Assembly: GCF_902686445.1 (NCBI RefSeq)
Contig: NC_062215.1
Location: 24,884,750-24,948,749 of the forward strand
Source: Sciurus carolinensis
Taxonomy: Eukaryota > Chordata > Mammalia > Rodentia > Sciuridae
DNA: 64,000 bases
Reading direction: 5' to 3'
Positions 22,549-33,604 of the stretch are shown here, piece after piece. Under the pieces are notes generated by a model. That model was not told the origin of the DNA. It saw only the letters and a list, made by a program, of their open reading frames with translations, and ran no database searches. Within the stretch, counting starts at the first letter, position 1; each line of letters begins with the position of its first letter. The translations under genes were made by a program, and so were the position numbers.

Positions 22549-22900
22549 TAAATGTTTGGTAGAATTTACAACAAGCCATATTGGTCTGGACTTTGCTTTG
22601 CAGGAAGTTTTTGGATTACTAATTCGACCTGTTTACTGCTACAGATCTGTTGAGATTTTCTATTTCTTCAAGTCAGTTTTCCTAGTTCGTGTCTTTCTAG
22701 GAATTTGTACATGTTATCCAGGTTGTTTAATTTTTTGACATACAAGTGTTCATAATATTCTCTAATAATTCATTTTCATTCTATAAGGTCAGTTGTGATG
22801 TTTTCTCTTTCACTTCTATTTTTAGTAATTTGAGTCTTCCCTGTTTTTCTTGGTTCCTCTAGGTAAAAGTTTGCTAACACTGTAAACGATTTCAAAGAAA

Positions 22901-22989
22901 CTGGGCATGGTGGTGCATGCCTGTAATCCCAGCAACTCAGGAGGCTGAGGCAGAAGGATCACAAGTTCAAGGCCCTAAGCAACTTAGTC

Positions 22990-23025
<36 letters not shown>

Positions 23026-23075
23026 TAGGGTTGTAACTCAATGGAAAGCATCCCTGGGTTCAGTTCCCCATTTCA
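22901..23075 (+). mobile_element. B1-dID SINE with long internal A run
   Basis: B1 part GGGCATGGTGGTGCATGCCT, about 33 A, then a short ID part (AGGGTTGTAACTCAATGG). Confidence 0.82.
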
Positions 23076-23089
23076 AAAAGCAACAACAA

Positions 23090-23192
23090 GGACTGGGGAG
23101 GTAGCTCAGTCGGTAAAGTGCTTGCCTTGCAAGCACAAGGCCGTGGGTTCAAGTCCCAGCACCACCAAAAAAAAAAAAAAAAAAAAAGAAAG
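23090..23192 (+). mobile_element. ID SINE
   Basis: Near-consensus ID with about 21 A. AAAGCAACAACAA lies on both sides. Confidence 0.92.
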
Positions 23193-23209
23193 AAAGCAAC
23201 AACAATAAA

Positions 23210-23625
23210 AACACAGGGTGCTGAAACCCAACTATAATTCCAGAGGCAAGCCAGGAATGGCTTGAGACTAGGAGTTTGAGGCCAGCCTGGACAATGTAGT
23301 GAGAACCCTGTTAGGAAAAAAAGTAAATAAACAAATAAAAAAGAAATGGTAGCACATACCTGTGAGTCCCAGAAACTTGGGAAGCTGAGGCAGAAGGACC
23401 ACAGACTTGAGGTCAGCCCCAACTTGGGAAGCTGAGGCAGAAGGACCACAGACTTGAGGTCAGCCCCAACTTGGGAAGCTGAGGCAGAAGGACCACAGAC
23501 TTGAGGTCAGCCCCAGTTATTCAGTGAGGCCCTCAGCAACTTGGCAAAAATTGAAAGTAAAAGGAAGGGGATGTAACTTAGTGGTAGAGCACCCCTGGGT
23601 TCCACCCCCAGTACCAAAAGAGAGA
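23210..23625 (+). mobile_element. B1 monomer and B1-dID SINE
   Basis: B1 at 23210-23320, then a dimer 23341-23620 swollen by a 47-base triplication (separate entry). Confidence 0.78.
23374..23514 (+). repeat. 47-base unit, three perfect tandem copies
   Basis: Copies at 23374-23420, 23421-23467, 23468-23514 are identical by eye. The unit is B1 sequence (AACTTGGGAAGCTGAGGCAG...). Confidence 0.97.
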
Positions 23626-23644
23626 GGGTGGGAAGCAGGGAAGA

Positions 23645-24226
23645 AAGAAAGAAATCAACTACAGATTAAGCACACCTGGCCTGGAAACCTCCTAAATCCA
23701 AGAAGCTTTCAGAGTTGATATGATGCCACAAGTAAGAAACTCCCAACCTGACTCATGTTTATATTTCACATACACTTTACACACATAGCCCAAAGGCGAT
23801 CAGTCAAAATGCACACACACACCAGGTGTGGTGGCGCACGCCTGGAAATCCTAGTGGCTCCGGAGGCTGAGGGAGGAGGATCGAGAGTTCAGCCTCAGCA
23901 ACAGTGAGGTGCTAGGCAACTCCGTGAGACCCTGTCTCTACATAAAATACAAAATAGGGCTGGGGATGTGGCTCAGTGGTTGAGTGCCCCTGAGTTCAAT
24001 TCCCGGTACTGCCCCACCCCCAAAATGCAGGTACACTAAAAATACTTCATAAGATTACCTTTGGGCTTTGTGTATAAGGCATTTATGAAATATTAAAAGA
24101 AATTTTCATGTTTAGTCTTGAGTCCCAGCCCTAAAATATCTCATTATGTATATGCAAATGTTCCAAAACATGAAATCCTAAACCCCTTTTGTCCCAAACA
24201 TTTCAGATATAGAATACTTAACCAGT
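23645..24226. mobile_element. Tigger-like DNA transposon, split by a SINE
   Basis: ATGATGCCACAAGTAAGAAA before and ATATCTCATTATGTATATGC after the SINE at 23821-24012 belong to one pogo-type repeat I recall (ends near GATATAGAATACTTAACCAG). CAAAATGCA flanks the SINE on both sides as its target-site duplication. Confidence 0.65.
23821..24012 (+). mobile_element. B1-dID SINE in a Tigger-like element
   Basis: CCAGGTGTGGTGGCGCACGC to TCAATTCCCGGTACTG. CAAAATGCA on both sides. Confidence 0.88.
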
Positions 24227-24429
24227 ATTATTGTTGTCTATTTTTCCCTTCAATTCTTTCAGCTTTGCTTCATGGTGTTTGGGCCAGTCTTATTAGGATC
24301 AATTATGTCTTCCTGACCAATCTCTTTCCCAACCTACCATATGCCCAGTCATGGCAACCTCCGTTTAATATTACATGTCTACTGCTCATTTTATGTTCCC
24401 ACTTTGTTCGGAGTGCCTAAGGACAGACT

Positions 24430-24628
24430 TTCTTTTTTTTCTTTTTTTTTTTTTTTTTTGTGGTATTGGGAAGTGAACCCAGAGCTACATCCCCAGTCCT
24501 TTTTTTTTTTTTTTTTTTAAATCTCGAGACAGGGTCTTACTAAGTTGCTGAGGCTGTCCTCAAACTTGAGGTCTTTCTGCCTCAGCTTCCCAAGTCATTG
24601 GAATGACAGATGTGCATCACTGAGCATA
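24430..24628 (-). mobile_element. B1-dID SINE
   Basis: Two T runs, CCAGAGCTACATCCCCAGTC between them, then ACAGGGTCTTACTAAGTTGC. Confidence 0.82.
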
Positions 24629-25023
24629 GATTAAATTTGCCAATTTTGAATATATGCTGTACAGATATTGTGACAATATGTATGTGAAAAAAATCGAGGC
24701 ATGTACACAAAATCAGGAATGATCCACATGAAGATAAATTTGTTCAAGACCAGTAACAAAAGGGGAAACTTCAGTGACCAGCCACCTGTGCCTGGCATTT
24801 ATCTATTTCTGAAAGGTAGGTGGCACTAATCTTATTGTATGGGTTTCCCAGTTTCATGGAATAGTAAAGAGCTTGTGCTTTGAACTCAATCTGGGTGCAA
24901 ATGCTAACTTCACCTCCTACCAAATATACTAATCTGTGAAAGATTATTCTACAAAATGGGGAAATATGTAATGGGGATAAAAATTCCTATCTCAAAGATT
25001 ATTATAAGGATTAAATTATATTA
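24629..25023. other. No gene seen
   Basis: Single-copy-looking; possible old MIR-like wording near 24850-25015 (GAGCTTGTGCTTTGAACTCA). Confidence 0.3.
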
Positions 25024-25396
25024 AAGTCTTCCCTTATCTTCAGGAGATCTGTTCCAAGACCCCCCAATGGAGCCCTGAAACCACAGAGAATACTAAACCC
25101 AATATTCAAAGACTTGAATATCACAACTGTCAATCTGGTTATGATAACCTAAACTACTACTAAGTGACTAACAATGGGGACAGCCTGTACTGGACTTCCC
25201 TAGGCTGGATAAAGGGATGATTCACATCAAGTGCAGGACAAGGAAGGACGGCACAAGATTTCATCACAAACCTCAGAATAGCATGCAAATTTAAAACTTA
25301 TAAATTGTTTCTGGCATTTTCCATTTAATATTTTCAGAACAGGTGGTCATAACAACTGAAACCTTGCAGAGCAAAACCAAGGTTAAGGGGGACTAC
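25024..25396 (+). mobile_element. Tigger-like (pogo) non-autonomous DNA transposon
   Basis: Left end GTCTTCCCTTATCTTCAGG and right end AAGGTTAAGGGGGACTAC are imperfect inverted copies. Inside, TGTTCCAAGACCCCCCAATG and CCCTGAAACCACAGAGAATA match Tigger sequence as I recall it. Confidence 0.7.
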
Positions 25397-25611
25397 ATAA
25401 TAGGTGAAAGCACGTAGCTTCTCATATGGTGAAGTTTCAATGAAGAGCAGCTTATACATACAAAGCCAAGAGACACTTGATAATGTGCTCAGAGGTATAT
25501 ACCAGTTATAGGGTGGAGCTCTAGTGGGAATTTCATATGGTGTGATTTCAGAATTCTGCACTCTTTCCATTGATACCATACTGGCAGAATATTTGAAGTC
25601 AGTCTCTATAT

Positions 25612-25796
25612 ATTATTTTTTGCAGTACTGGGGATTGAACCCTGGGCACTTTACCAATAAATTACACCCCCAAGCCTCTTTTAATTTTGAAATGGGGTCT
25701 CACTAAATTGCTGAGGCTACCCTTGAATTTTTGATCCTTCTGCCTCAGCTTCCCAAGTTTCTGGGATTACAGGAGTATGCACCACACCCAGCTAGA
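25612..25796 (-). mobile_element. B1-dID SINE
   Basis: GCAGTACTGGGGATTGAACC to TATGCACCACACCCAGC. Confidence 0.83.
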
Positions 25797-25844
25797 CCAG
25801 AGTTCTGACTTTCCAGATCAGTGTAGTTTTTCATATCTATTATA

Positions 25845-26060
25845 AATTTAATAGTGTTTATAGAAATATACTCCTACAGAGGGATAAGAGGGGTGGGAGG
25901 GGTAGGGGGGAGAAAAAAATAACAGAATGAATCAAAAACTATTACCCTAGGTAAATGTATGATTACACAAATGGTATGCCTCTACTTCATGTACAAACAG
26001 AGAAACAAGATGTATCCCATTTGTTTACAATAAAAATGAATTTAAAAAAATAAAAAATAA
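25845..26060 (+). mobile_element. L1 3'UTR fragment
   Basis: Resembles the 3'UTR of the young L1 at 21076-21768 (ATTACCCTAGGTAAATGTAT, AAATGGTATGCC, then A-rich tail). About 200 bases. Confidence 0.75.
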
Positions 26061-26078
26061 AAAATATACTCATACTCA

Positions 26079-26293
26079 GATGGGCATGGTGGCACACGCC
26101 TGTAATCCCAGTGGCTTGGGAGGCTGAGGCAGGAGGATCACAAGTTCAAAGTTAGCCTCAGCAACTTGGTGAGGCCCCAAGAAACGCAGCAAGACCCTGT
26201 CCCTAATAAAATATTTAAAAAGGCCTGGAGATACGGCTCAGTTGTTAAGCACCCCTGGGTTCAATTCCTGTTACAAAAAAAAAAAAAAAAAAA

Positions 26294-26326
<33 letters not shown>
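26079..26326 (+). mobile_element. B1-dID SINE with CA microsatellite tail
   Basis: Full dimer, A run, then (CA)n at about 26296-26326. ACTCATACTCA before and after. Confidence 0.9.
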
Positions 26327-26327
<1 letters not shown>

Positions 26328-26385
26328 ATACTCATAGAAATATAAATCAACTTATTAACAATTAACTTTATACATTTTCTTCTAG

Positions 26386-26566
26386 TCCTTTTTTTTTTTG
26401 GCACTGAAAATTTAATCCAAGAACTTTACCATTGAGCTACATCACCAGCTATTTATTTTCATTTTGAGTCAGGGTCTCCTTTCAGAGGCTGCTTGGAAAT
26501 TACAATCCTTCTGCCTTAATCCCTGGGGTAGCTGAGATTATAAACTTGCACCACTGAACAGGCCTC
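26386..26566 (-). mobile_element. B1-dID SINE, diverged
   Basis: GCACTGAAAATTTAATCCAA, CATTGAGCTACATCACCAGC, then GTCAGGGTCTCC. Confidence 0.72.
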
Positions 26567-26676
26567 TTCCCATCTTTTTTCCATATATATTTTTTCACAT
26601 GCTATAGTTTTGCATTGTCCACATCTTACATCATGAAACTTTTCTCAATTTAATACTGTTCAAAACATAATCTTAT

Positions 26677-27020
26677 CTGGGCACAGTGGGGCAGGCCTGT
26701 AATACCAATGAATGGGGAGGCTGGGGCAGGAGGATGTCAAGTTTGAGGCCGGTCTGAACAATTTAGGGAGCACTGTCTCTAAATAAAAAGTAAAGAAAAA
26801 GGACTGGGAGTGTTACTCAGTGGTAAATCACCCTTGGGTTCAATTCAAGGCTCCGAAGGAAAAACAAGAGCAGTGGCCAGCAAATAGGGAGGCAGAAGCA
26901 GTTAGGATCACAATTTTTAGGTGAGTCTCAGCAACCAGTGAGACCCTGTCTCAAAAGGGGTGGGGATGTAGCTCCACACTAAAGCACCCTTGGGTTCAAC
27001 GCCCAGTACCAAAAAAATAT
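26677..27020 (+). mobile_element. Two head-to-tail B1-dID SINEs
   Basis: First dimer 26677-26858 (GGGCACAGTGGGGCAGGCCT), second 26868-27018 (GTGAGACCCTGTCTCAAAAG). Confidence 0.78.
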
Positions 27021-27088
27021 ATAAAAGAAAAATAAACTAAAGCACGAGTTGTTTTTGTGGTGGGCTGGCAGATCTGGCTCCATGGGAA

Positions 27089-27615
27089 TGTTGTGGGCCA
27101 GACTATGAGGGAGATGACTGGACAGACTGTTTTGCTCTGAGACTCCATGTTTTGTGGGAAATAAGCTTCTCCCATGGGGACGCCGGTCACTGTGCCCATC
27201 AGCAGTTGCTTAGCATGACATGGTTGGCAATACAAAATGACAATTCTTATGTAATGAAAGGTTGCTCTCTTTTGATTCCTATTGCTCCTAGGCAATACGC
27301 CATGTGAACAGTGATTGTGTGGATGTTGGTGACCATTCTTTGGTTTGTACCTGGGTGGGGGTCATTTTGACCCACTTCCCCCTCTGTTGATGATCTCATG
27401 ATGTTGGTTTGTGGTTTGAATCAAGGCAGCAGACACTTGTGATTGATGCGATTTTTGGTATGGGAACCCCTGTGGCCCTATGGTCGGGGCTGTCCTCCCA
27501 ATAGCCATTTTTGGGAGGCATTGTGTGAGACAGCCGGTAGGCAGGCTTAATAAAGACTCTCAAATTCGGACTTCTCAGTGGTGATTGGTCTGTTCTTAAG
27601 TTGCACCCCATAACA
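27089..27615 (+). mobile_element. Solo LTR of an endogenous retrovirus
   Basis: Ends TGTTGTGGG (27089) and CCCCATAACA (27615) are inverted copies, the mark of retroviral LTRs. AATAAA sits at 27549-27554, about 65 bases before the right end, as expected for the R/U5 part in plus orientation. No retroviral genes adjoin it, so it looks like a solo LTR. I see no clear target-site duplication. Confidence 0.6.
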
Positions 27616-27624
27616 GTTTCCCCC

Positions 27625-27825
27625 CACTTTTTTTTTTTTTTTTAATGTACTACAGATTGAACCTAGGAGCACTTTACCACTGAGGTACATCCTCAGTCTT
27701 TTTCTATTTTTATTTTGAGAGAGGATCTGACTAAATTGCCAAGGTTGGACTCCAACTTGAGATTCTCCTGCCTCAGCCTCCCCAGTCATTGATAGCAGAG
27801 GTTTGCTTCACTTTACCTGGCTGTT
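27625..27825 (-). mobile_element. B1-dID SINE
   Basis: Starts right after the ERV LTR: T run, ACAGATTGAACCTAGGAGCA, ending CACTTTACCTGGC. Confidence 0.8.
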
Positions 27826-27849
27826 TTCATTTTCCATAACCTCTGCAGT

Positions 27850-28360
27850 GTCCATTCTTTTAACAGAATTTTTGCCCTTCTGTTTATTTCTTCAGGATAT
27901 ATTCCTAGAAGTGATATAACTGGGTCAAAGAGAATGGAGCGCTTAAAGACTCTCAATTACTCAAGAACTGTTGGGTCAAAGAGGACAGCCCATTCAAAGT
28001 TTTTCAAATAAAAATAAACACTGCCAAACTGCTTTCAAGGAAGAATTTCTAATAATTCACCAGTAGGGTGGGGGAGTGCCTGGCTCACCTTAATAAAAAG
28101 AAAAAAAAAAAAAAAACTGCTTTCTTCCCATTTTAAAAAAATTGACACATTATGAATATACATAATATACGTGGAATTCGTTGTTACATATTCGTACATG
28201 CATACGATATAACAATATAAGTTGGCTAATATCATTCCCCAGGATATCCCCTTTCCAAAAATCTTTTTTGATAAGTGCGAAATGGTGCGTTTAAAACTTC
28301 TATTTCTTTGATTAGTAGGGCTGAACGTTCTTTCCTGCAATTCATATTTCTTCCTTAGTG
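27850..28360 (-). mobile_element. Old L1 3' region abutting the ATP5MC1 promoter
   Basis: Antisense L1 phrases (TTTCTTCAGGATATATTCCT, CTGCCAAACTGCTTTC, TTCTATTTCTTTGATTAGTA). Ends shortly before the CpG-rich region. Confidence 0.65.
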
Positions 28361-28637
28361 GATTGCCGGTTCCTCCTTTGCTCTCTTCTTTTCTACCGGG
28401 GTAGTTTTTTCCTAGAAAGCTGGTTTTACAATATAAGCTTTATTGAAAAAAAAAAAAAAATCGGGTTGTTAGTCCAAAACTGCCCAACACCGGCAGAGAC
28501 CCACCAAAGAGCGGTCACCACTTGGGAACTTCGCGGACCGCCCTCACTCACTGCCCAAGGCGGAAGCAGAGCTTTTTACAAATCACTAGGGTGGGAATTA
28601 CTGCAAAGGCGTCGGCTCTCGGTGTATCGGAACAACG

Positions 28638-28647
28638 TCTCGCGGGA
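28638..28647 (+). promoter_or_regulatory. TCTCGCGAGA-like promoter motif
   Basis: TCTCGCGGGA differs by one base from the palindromic TCTCGCGAGA element of housekeeping promoters. Seen by eye only. Confidence 0.4.
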
Positions 28648-28676
28648 TCTCAGCATTCCTTGAGGCCTCCAGCTTG

Positions 28677-28693
28677 ACTACAATTCCCAACAT
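28677..28693 (+). promoter_or_regulatory. ZNF143/THAP11-type motif
   Basis: ACTACAATTCCCAACAT closely matches the ACTACAATTCCC core found at many CpG promoters and known to bind ZNF143 and THAP11. It lies about 380 bases upstream of the assumed exon 1 and may mark a second, upstream start site. Confidence 0.65.
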
Positions 28694-28743
28694 AAAACGC
28701 GACGCGAATCCCGAACGCCCAAATGAAGGCGCGGGACCCAGGT

Positions 28744-28749
28744 CACGTG
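28744..28749 (+). promoter_or_regulatory. E-box CACGTG (upstream)
   Basis: GGTCACGTG matches the USF-type E-box often found in promoters of metabolic genes. A second CACGTG lies at 29070. Confidence 0.5.
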
Positions 28750-28812
28750 TTCTCCCGCGTCAGGCGTCCGGTCATCTCTCCCACGCCTTTTTCTTCAGCT
28801 TCCACCTTGGTC

Positions 28813-28821
28813 GCCATTTTG
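28813..28821 (-). promoter_or_regulatory. YY1-type motif
   Basis: GCCATTTTG (reverse complement CAAAATGGC) fits the YY1 core. YY1 sites often lie just downstream of start sites at TATA-less promoters, so this supports a possible start site near 28790. Confidence 0.5.
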
Positions 28822-28883
28822 TGCGAGAGGTTCTGGAAACTCCGAGTCCGGCAGACTCTATGGTCGAGCTTTTCGGGGATCGA

Positions 28884-28888
28884 CCAAT
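28884..28888 (+). promoter_or_regulatory. CCAAT box 1
   Basis: GACCAATCG is a good NF-Y site core. It is the first of four CCAAT boxes in 165 bases. Confidence 0.55.
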
Positions 28889-28986
28889 CGTAATCCAGAT
28901 CTCAGGGGAAAGCCCCGCCTTTACCCGCATAGAGGCGGGAATTGCCACGAAGCTCCTGTGGAGAGAGAGGAAGAAGCTGCAGAAAA

Positions 28987-29048
28987 CCAATCAGAAAGGA
29001 GGATTCGATGACGTCAACCAATGGGGACACGGGGGGATTGCGACCAAT
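28987..29048 (+). promoter_or_regulatory. ATP5MC1: ATP5MC1 core promoter: three CCAAT boxes around a CRE
   Basis: CCAAT at 28987-28991, palindromic CRE TGACGTCA at 29009-29016, CCAAT at 29018-29022 and CCAAT at 29044-29048. NF-Y boxes spaced about 25-30 bases apart around a CRE (CREB/ATF site) are a typical strong TATA-less promoter and fit exon 1 starting just downstream. Confidence 0.75.
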
Positions 29049-29049
29049 G

Positions 29050-29118
29050 AAAGTGGAGGGACCCCGGGACACGTGGGTAGGAGAGCTGAGCGCTGGGACC
29101 AAGGGCTAAAGCTGAGGG
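29050..29118 (+). other. ATP5MC1: ATP5MC1 exon 1 (5'UTR, approximate start)
   Basis: Non-coding first exon. The donor is seen directly: exon sequence ending in CTGAGG, then GTGAGTCA from 29119. The 5' end is not determinable from sequence; I place it just after the cluster of CCAAT boxes and CRE. Exon 2 adds nine 5'UTR bases (29742-29750) before the ATG. Confidence 0.6.
29070..29075 (+). promoter_or_regulatory. E-box CACGTG (near start site)
   Basis: CACGTG within 50 bases of the exon 1 donor, either just upstream of or inside exon 1. Confidence 0.45.
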
Positions 29119-29675
29119 GTGAGTCAGTCACCTTGAGCAGGGCGAGCGCTGTGGGCCAAGCAGAGGCCTCAGGGCAGTGGGAGTGCAGGTGACTTGGGGT
29201 CGGGAGTCAAGCGATCGGCAGGGTTGTAGGCTGGGCCCTGAGGAGGGGTATTTGTCCCCAGGGCTGGGAGAGACGATAGGGGATCTATAGCTTTGTCAAT
29301 TAATGTTAATTACCAACGGTAATAAGGGGTAAACGGCCACTGGGGTTGAGTAGACATCTGCGTATCATGGGTAGGAAGGACCTTGTTCGGCATCTGCCCA
29401 GTATCCGCCTCCAGTCTTCCCGGGAGACAGTCCCCTTTCACAACATTTCTCTCCTGGGGCCTGATCTTTTATTTCGGTGTCCCTCACTTTCCCTCTGCAA
29501 ACCTGCTGCGCAGAAGGTGGTGGAACCGGGAGTCCGACCCCTATTCCTCTGACCTCTAATGCCCTCAGCTCGGGTACGGTGCACGGAAGAGAGGGTCCGG
29601 AGAGGACAGGGTGGGAGATGAAGGAGAAGACAAGAAGGCCGCCACTATATCCAAACAACCTGGCTCTCAAAGGAA

Positions 29676-29731
29676 CTATTACCTTTCTCTTTTTCTTTTT
29701 CTTTTCTTTTTTTTTTTTTTTTTTTTTTTTT
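29676..29731 (+). repeat. ATP5MC1: Long T/CT tract before ATP5MC1 exon 2
   Basis: Pyrimidine run beginning CTTTCTC and ending in more than 20 T, ten bases before the exon 2 acceptor. It forms the polypyrimidine tract of intron 1. Confidence 0.9.
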
Positions 29732-29750
29732 GTCTATGCAGACTGAAAAA

Positions 29751-31853
<2,103 letters not shown>

Positions 31854-31958
31854 GGCTCCATGGGGGTCACCTACCCCTCCCTGCTGCTTCGACTCAACTC
31901 CATTCCTGGTGCTGGAGTGTGCCGAGCTGTACCATTAAACAATGTTTCTCTAAACCCA
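31854..31958 (+). other. ATP5MC1: ATP5MC1 3'UTR (end approximate)
   Basis: Short 3'UTR of about 100 bases. Length is set by the poly(A) signal at 31934 plus the usual 10-25 base cleavage distance. Confidence 0.75.
31934..31939 (+). terminator. ATP5MC1: ATP5MC1 polyadenylation signal ATTAAA
   Basis: ATTAAA, the common variant hexamer, about 80 bases after the stop. A T-rich stretch follows within 10 bases. Confidence 0.8.
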
Positions 31959-32032
31959 TGCCTTTGCCTCTGTCCTTTGACCTTGGGGAGAACCTTGGTG
32001 GAAAGGTGGGAAGAGGGACTTGGGTCAGCCAT

Positions 32033-32069
32033 TGGTAATCAGGAAGCCCTAGGGACTTCCTGATTACCA
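32033..32069. repeat. Perfect 14-base inverted repeat downstream of ATP5MC1
   Basis: Arm TGGTAATCAGGAAG (32033-32046), 9-base spacer CCCTAGGGA (itself nearly palindromic), arm CTTCCTGATTACCA (32056-32069). It starts about 95 bases after the ATP5MC1 poly(A) signal. Confidence 0.95.
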
Positions 32070-32160
32070 GTTAGAGAGAATCACCACTGCCACAACAGTG
32101 GGAACATGGAAGGTTCTCATCTCACAGAGGAATGTGGATTTGTCCATGTCATAATGATAC

Positions 32161-32371
32161 TTTTTTTTTTGTAATACAGATTGAACCCAGGGGTGCTTAA
32201 CCACTGAGCCACATCCCCAGCCCTCTTTATATTTTTATTTAGAGACAGGGTCTCGTTAAGTTACTTAGCACCTTGATAAGTTGCTGAGGCTGACTTTGAA
32301 CTTACAGTCAGTCCTGCTGCCCCAGCCTGCCAAACTCCTGGGATTAGAGGTACATGCTTCCACACCTGGCT
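32161..32371 (-). mobile_element. B1-dID SINE
   Basis: GATTGAACCCAGGGGTGCTT, GAGACAGGGTCTCGTTAAGT, ending CACACCTGGC. Confidence 0.85.
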
Positions 32372-32399
32372 TGTACTCAGGTGTTTTACAACAGATTTA

Positions 32400-32530
32400 T
32401 GAATTATAAGCACACCCATTAAAACCAGTTTCATAAATGAGAGAACCATGCTTAGAGAAGCAAAATAACTTGTGCAAAGTCACAGGGCTGATAAGAGGCA
32501 GAATCCCCAATTCTTCCTAGGTCAGCCTAA
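32400..32530 (-). mobile_element. MIR
   Basis: TTTCATAAATGAGAGAACCA, ACTTGTGCAAAGTCACAGGG. Confidence 0.65.
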
Positions 32531-32564
32531 CTCATTATTAATTAGTTAACTTTGCTTTGGTTGG

Positions 32565-32880
32565 GGCAGGGGTTGGCTACTGGGGATTGAACCCAGGGCT
32601 ATTTTACCCCTGAACTACATCCCCAGCCTTTTTTATTATTTTGAGATTGGGTCCCATTAAGTCCCTGAGACCAGTCTTGAACTTGAAATCCTCCTGCCAT
32701 AGTCTCCTAAATTGCTGAAATTACACGCATACACCTCTGTACCCAACAAGGAAGATATAACTAAACTGATGATATCAATAACTGCCGAGTTTTTTGTTTG
32801 TTTTGAGGCAGGGTCCCACTGCCTCTCACCCAGGTGGCCTAGACTCCAGCAGTCCTGCCTCACTCTACTGTGCCCAGCTA
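32565..32880 (-). mobile_element. B1-dID SINE and a B1 fragment
   Basis: Dimer 32565-32750 (CTGGGGATTGAACCCAGGGC), then an antisense B1 piece 32785-32878 (GAGGCAGGGTCCCACTGCC). Confidence 0.75.
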
Positions 32881-33090
32881 GCTCTTGTAAGCCCTAGCAG
32901 GAGTAAGCCATGGACAAAATAATGCAGAAGTGCTTGGGGACATGATTTGTGTAAAATTGGATGGTTTCAAAGGGAGTAGTAACTTATGAGACCCATTTTG
33001 TAAGAATCTTGCACCTCAATTTACTGCAAAACTTCTGTGAAATAGTGAATCCAAGAACTTTCTTAATTAGTGTTAAGAACACCTTCCAAA

Positions 33091-33252
33091 CTCAGCACAG
33101 TGGTGTGTTCCTGTAATCCCAGTGATTCCAGCGGCTGAGGCAGAAGGATTGTAAATTTGAGGACTGCTTCAGCAACTTAGACCCTGTCTCAAAATAAAAA
33201 GGACTAGGACAGTGGTAAAGTGCCTCTGGGTTTAATCCTCAGTACCAAAAGA
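33091..33252 (+). mobile_element. B1-dID SINE
   Basis: CAGCACAGTGGTGTGTTCCT to TTTAATCCTCAGTACC. Confidence 0.8.
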
Positions 33253-33269
33253 GTTAAAATACACAGAAA

Positions 33270-33382
33270 GACTAGGAACAGGGCTGTAACTCAGTGGTAG
33301 ATCTTGCTTACATGTGCTTGGCATGGCACAGGGGCCTGAGTTCAATCCCTAGCACCCTCCTCCCCTGCCAAAAAAAAAAAGT
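33270..33382 (+). mobile_element. ID SINE with an expanded middle
   Basis: GGGCTGTAACTCAGTGGTAG, a longer anticodon-loop part (GGCATGGCACAGGGG), then GTTCAATCCCTAGCACC. Confidence 0.75.
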
Positions 33383-33429
33383 GGATTCAATGTACGTGCA
33401 ATTTAAAGACAGTCCTACAGATACTTAGG

Positions 33430-33600
33430 CACCAAGCTGCTTCCTAAGGACCTTGGGGGATGCAAAGAAATCTAAAAGGTTCTTGCTCTCAAGGATTTTG
33501 GGCCATCAACAGAATGGAAGCAACGCCCTACATTATCAAATATGTGAGTAGGGAAGCTATGTGCTTACAGAAATTTCAGAAGAAGCAAGGAAGTTAGCAT
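33430..33600 (-). mobile_element. LINE-2-like remnant
   Basis: CACCAAGCTGCTTCC and TTCTTGCTCTCAAGGA suggest antisense L2, weakly. Confidence 0.35.
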
Positions 33601-33604
33601 TAGG

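Larger units (their letters stand above)
19140..22860 (-). mobile_element. Old L1, minus orientation, broken by at least eight younger insertions
   Basis: Segments 19140-19335, 19660-19804, 19890-20198, 20440-20729, 20806-21075, 21769-21896, 22100-22205 and 22565-22860 read as successive antisense L1 ORF2 pieces (AGTTTTATAGTTTTGGTTCA, GGTATCATTTGTTGAAG, TTTATAGGTCAACTTGGGGA). The gaps between them are individually listed SINEs and one young L1. Confidence 0.7.
28480..29230 (+). promoter_or_regulatory. ATP5MC1: ATP5MC1 CpG-rich promoter region
   Basis: This stretch is much richer in CpG than the AT-rich repeats on both sides and has no SINEs. It ends just past exon 1. It holds dense matches to housekeeping-promoter motifs (listed separately) and no TATA box at a suitable distance. 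An open reading frame of 172 codons crosses the region, but it follows no known protein and is best read as a by-product of high GC. Confidence 0.85.

Noticed and set aside
23060..23449. 129-codon minus-strand frame with hydrophobic runs
   Set aside because: It is made of antisense ID and B1 sequence including the 47-base repeats.
23374..23514. CRISPR-like direct repeats
   Set aside because: The three copies are contiguous without spacers and lie in a mammalian SINE; no cas genes or bacterial features anywhere.
1..28300. 3' end of CALCOCO2, expected upstream of ATP5MC1 in the conserved mammalian order
   Set aside because: I looked for its conserved C-terminal zinc-finger residues and saw none; the gene probably ends before this window.
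28674..29192. 172-codon open frame across the ATP5MC1 promoter
   Set aside because: It spans promoter motifs and runs through the exon 1 splice donor; no recognisable protein. GC composition explains it.
32033..32069. Rho-independent terminator reading of the hairpin after ATP5MC1
   Set aside because: The locus is nuclear mammalian DNA, and there is no T run after the stem; bacterial termination does not apply.
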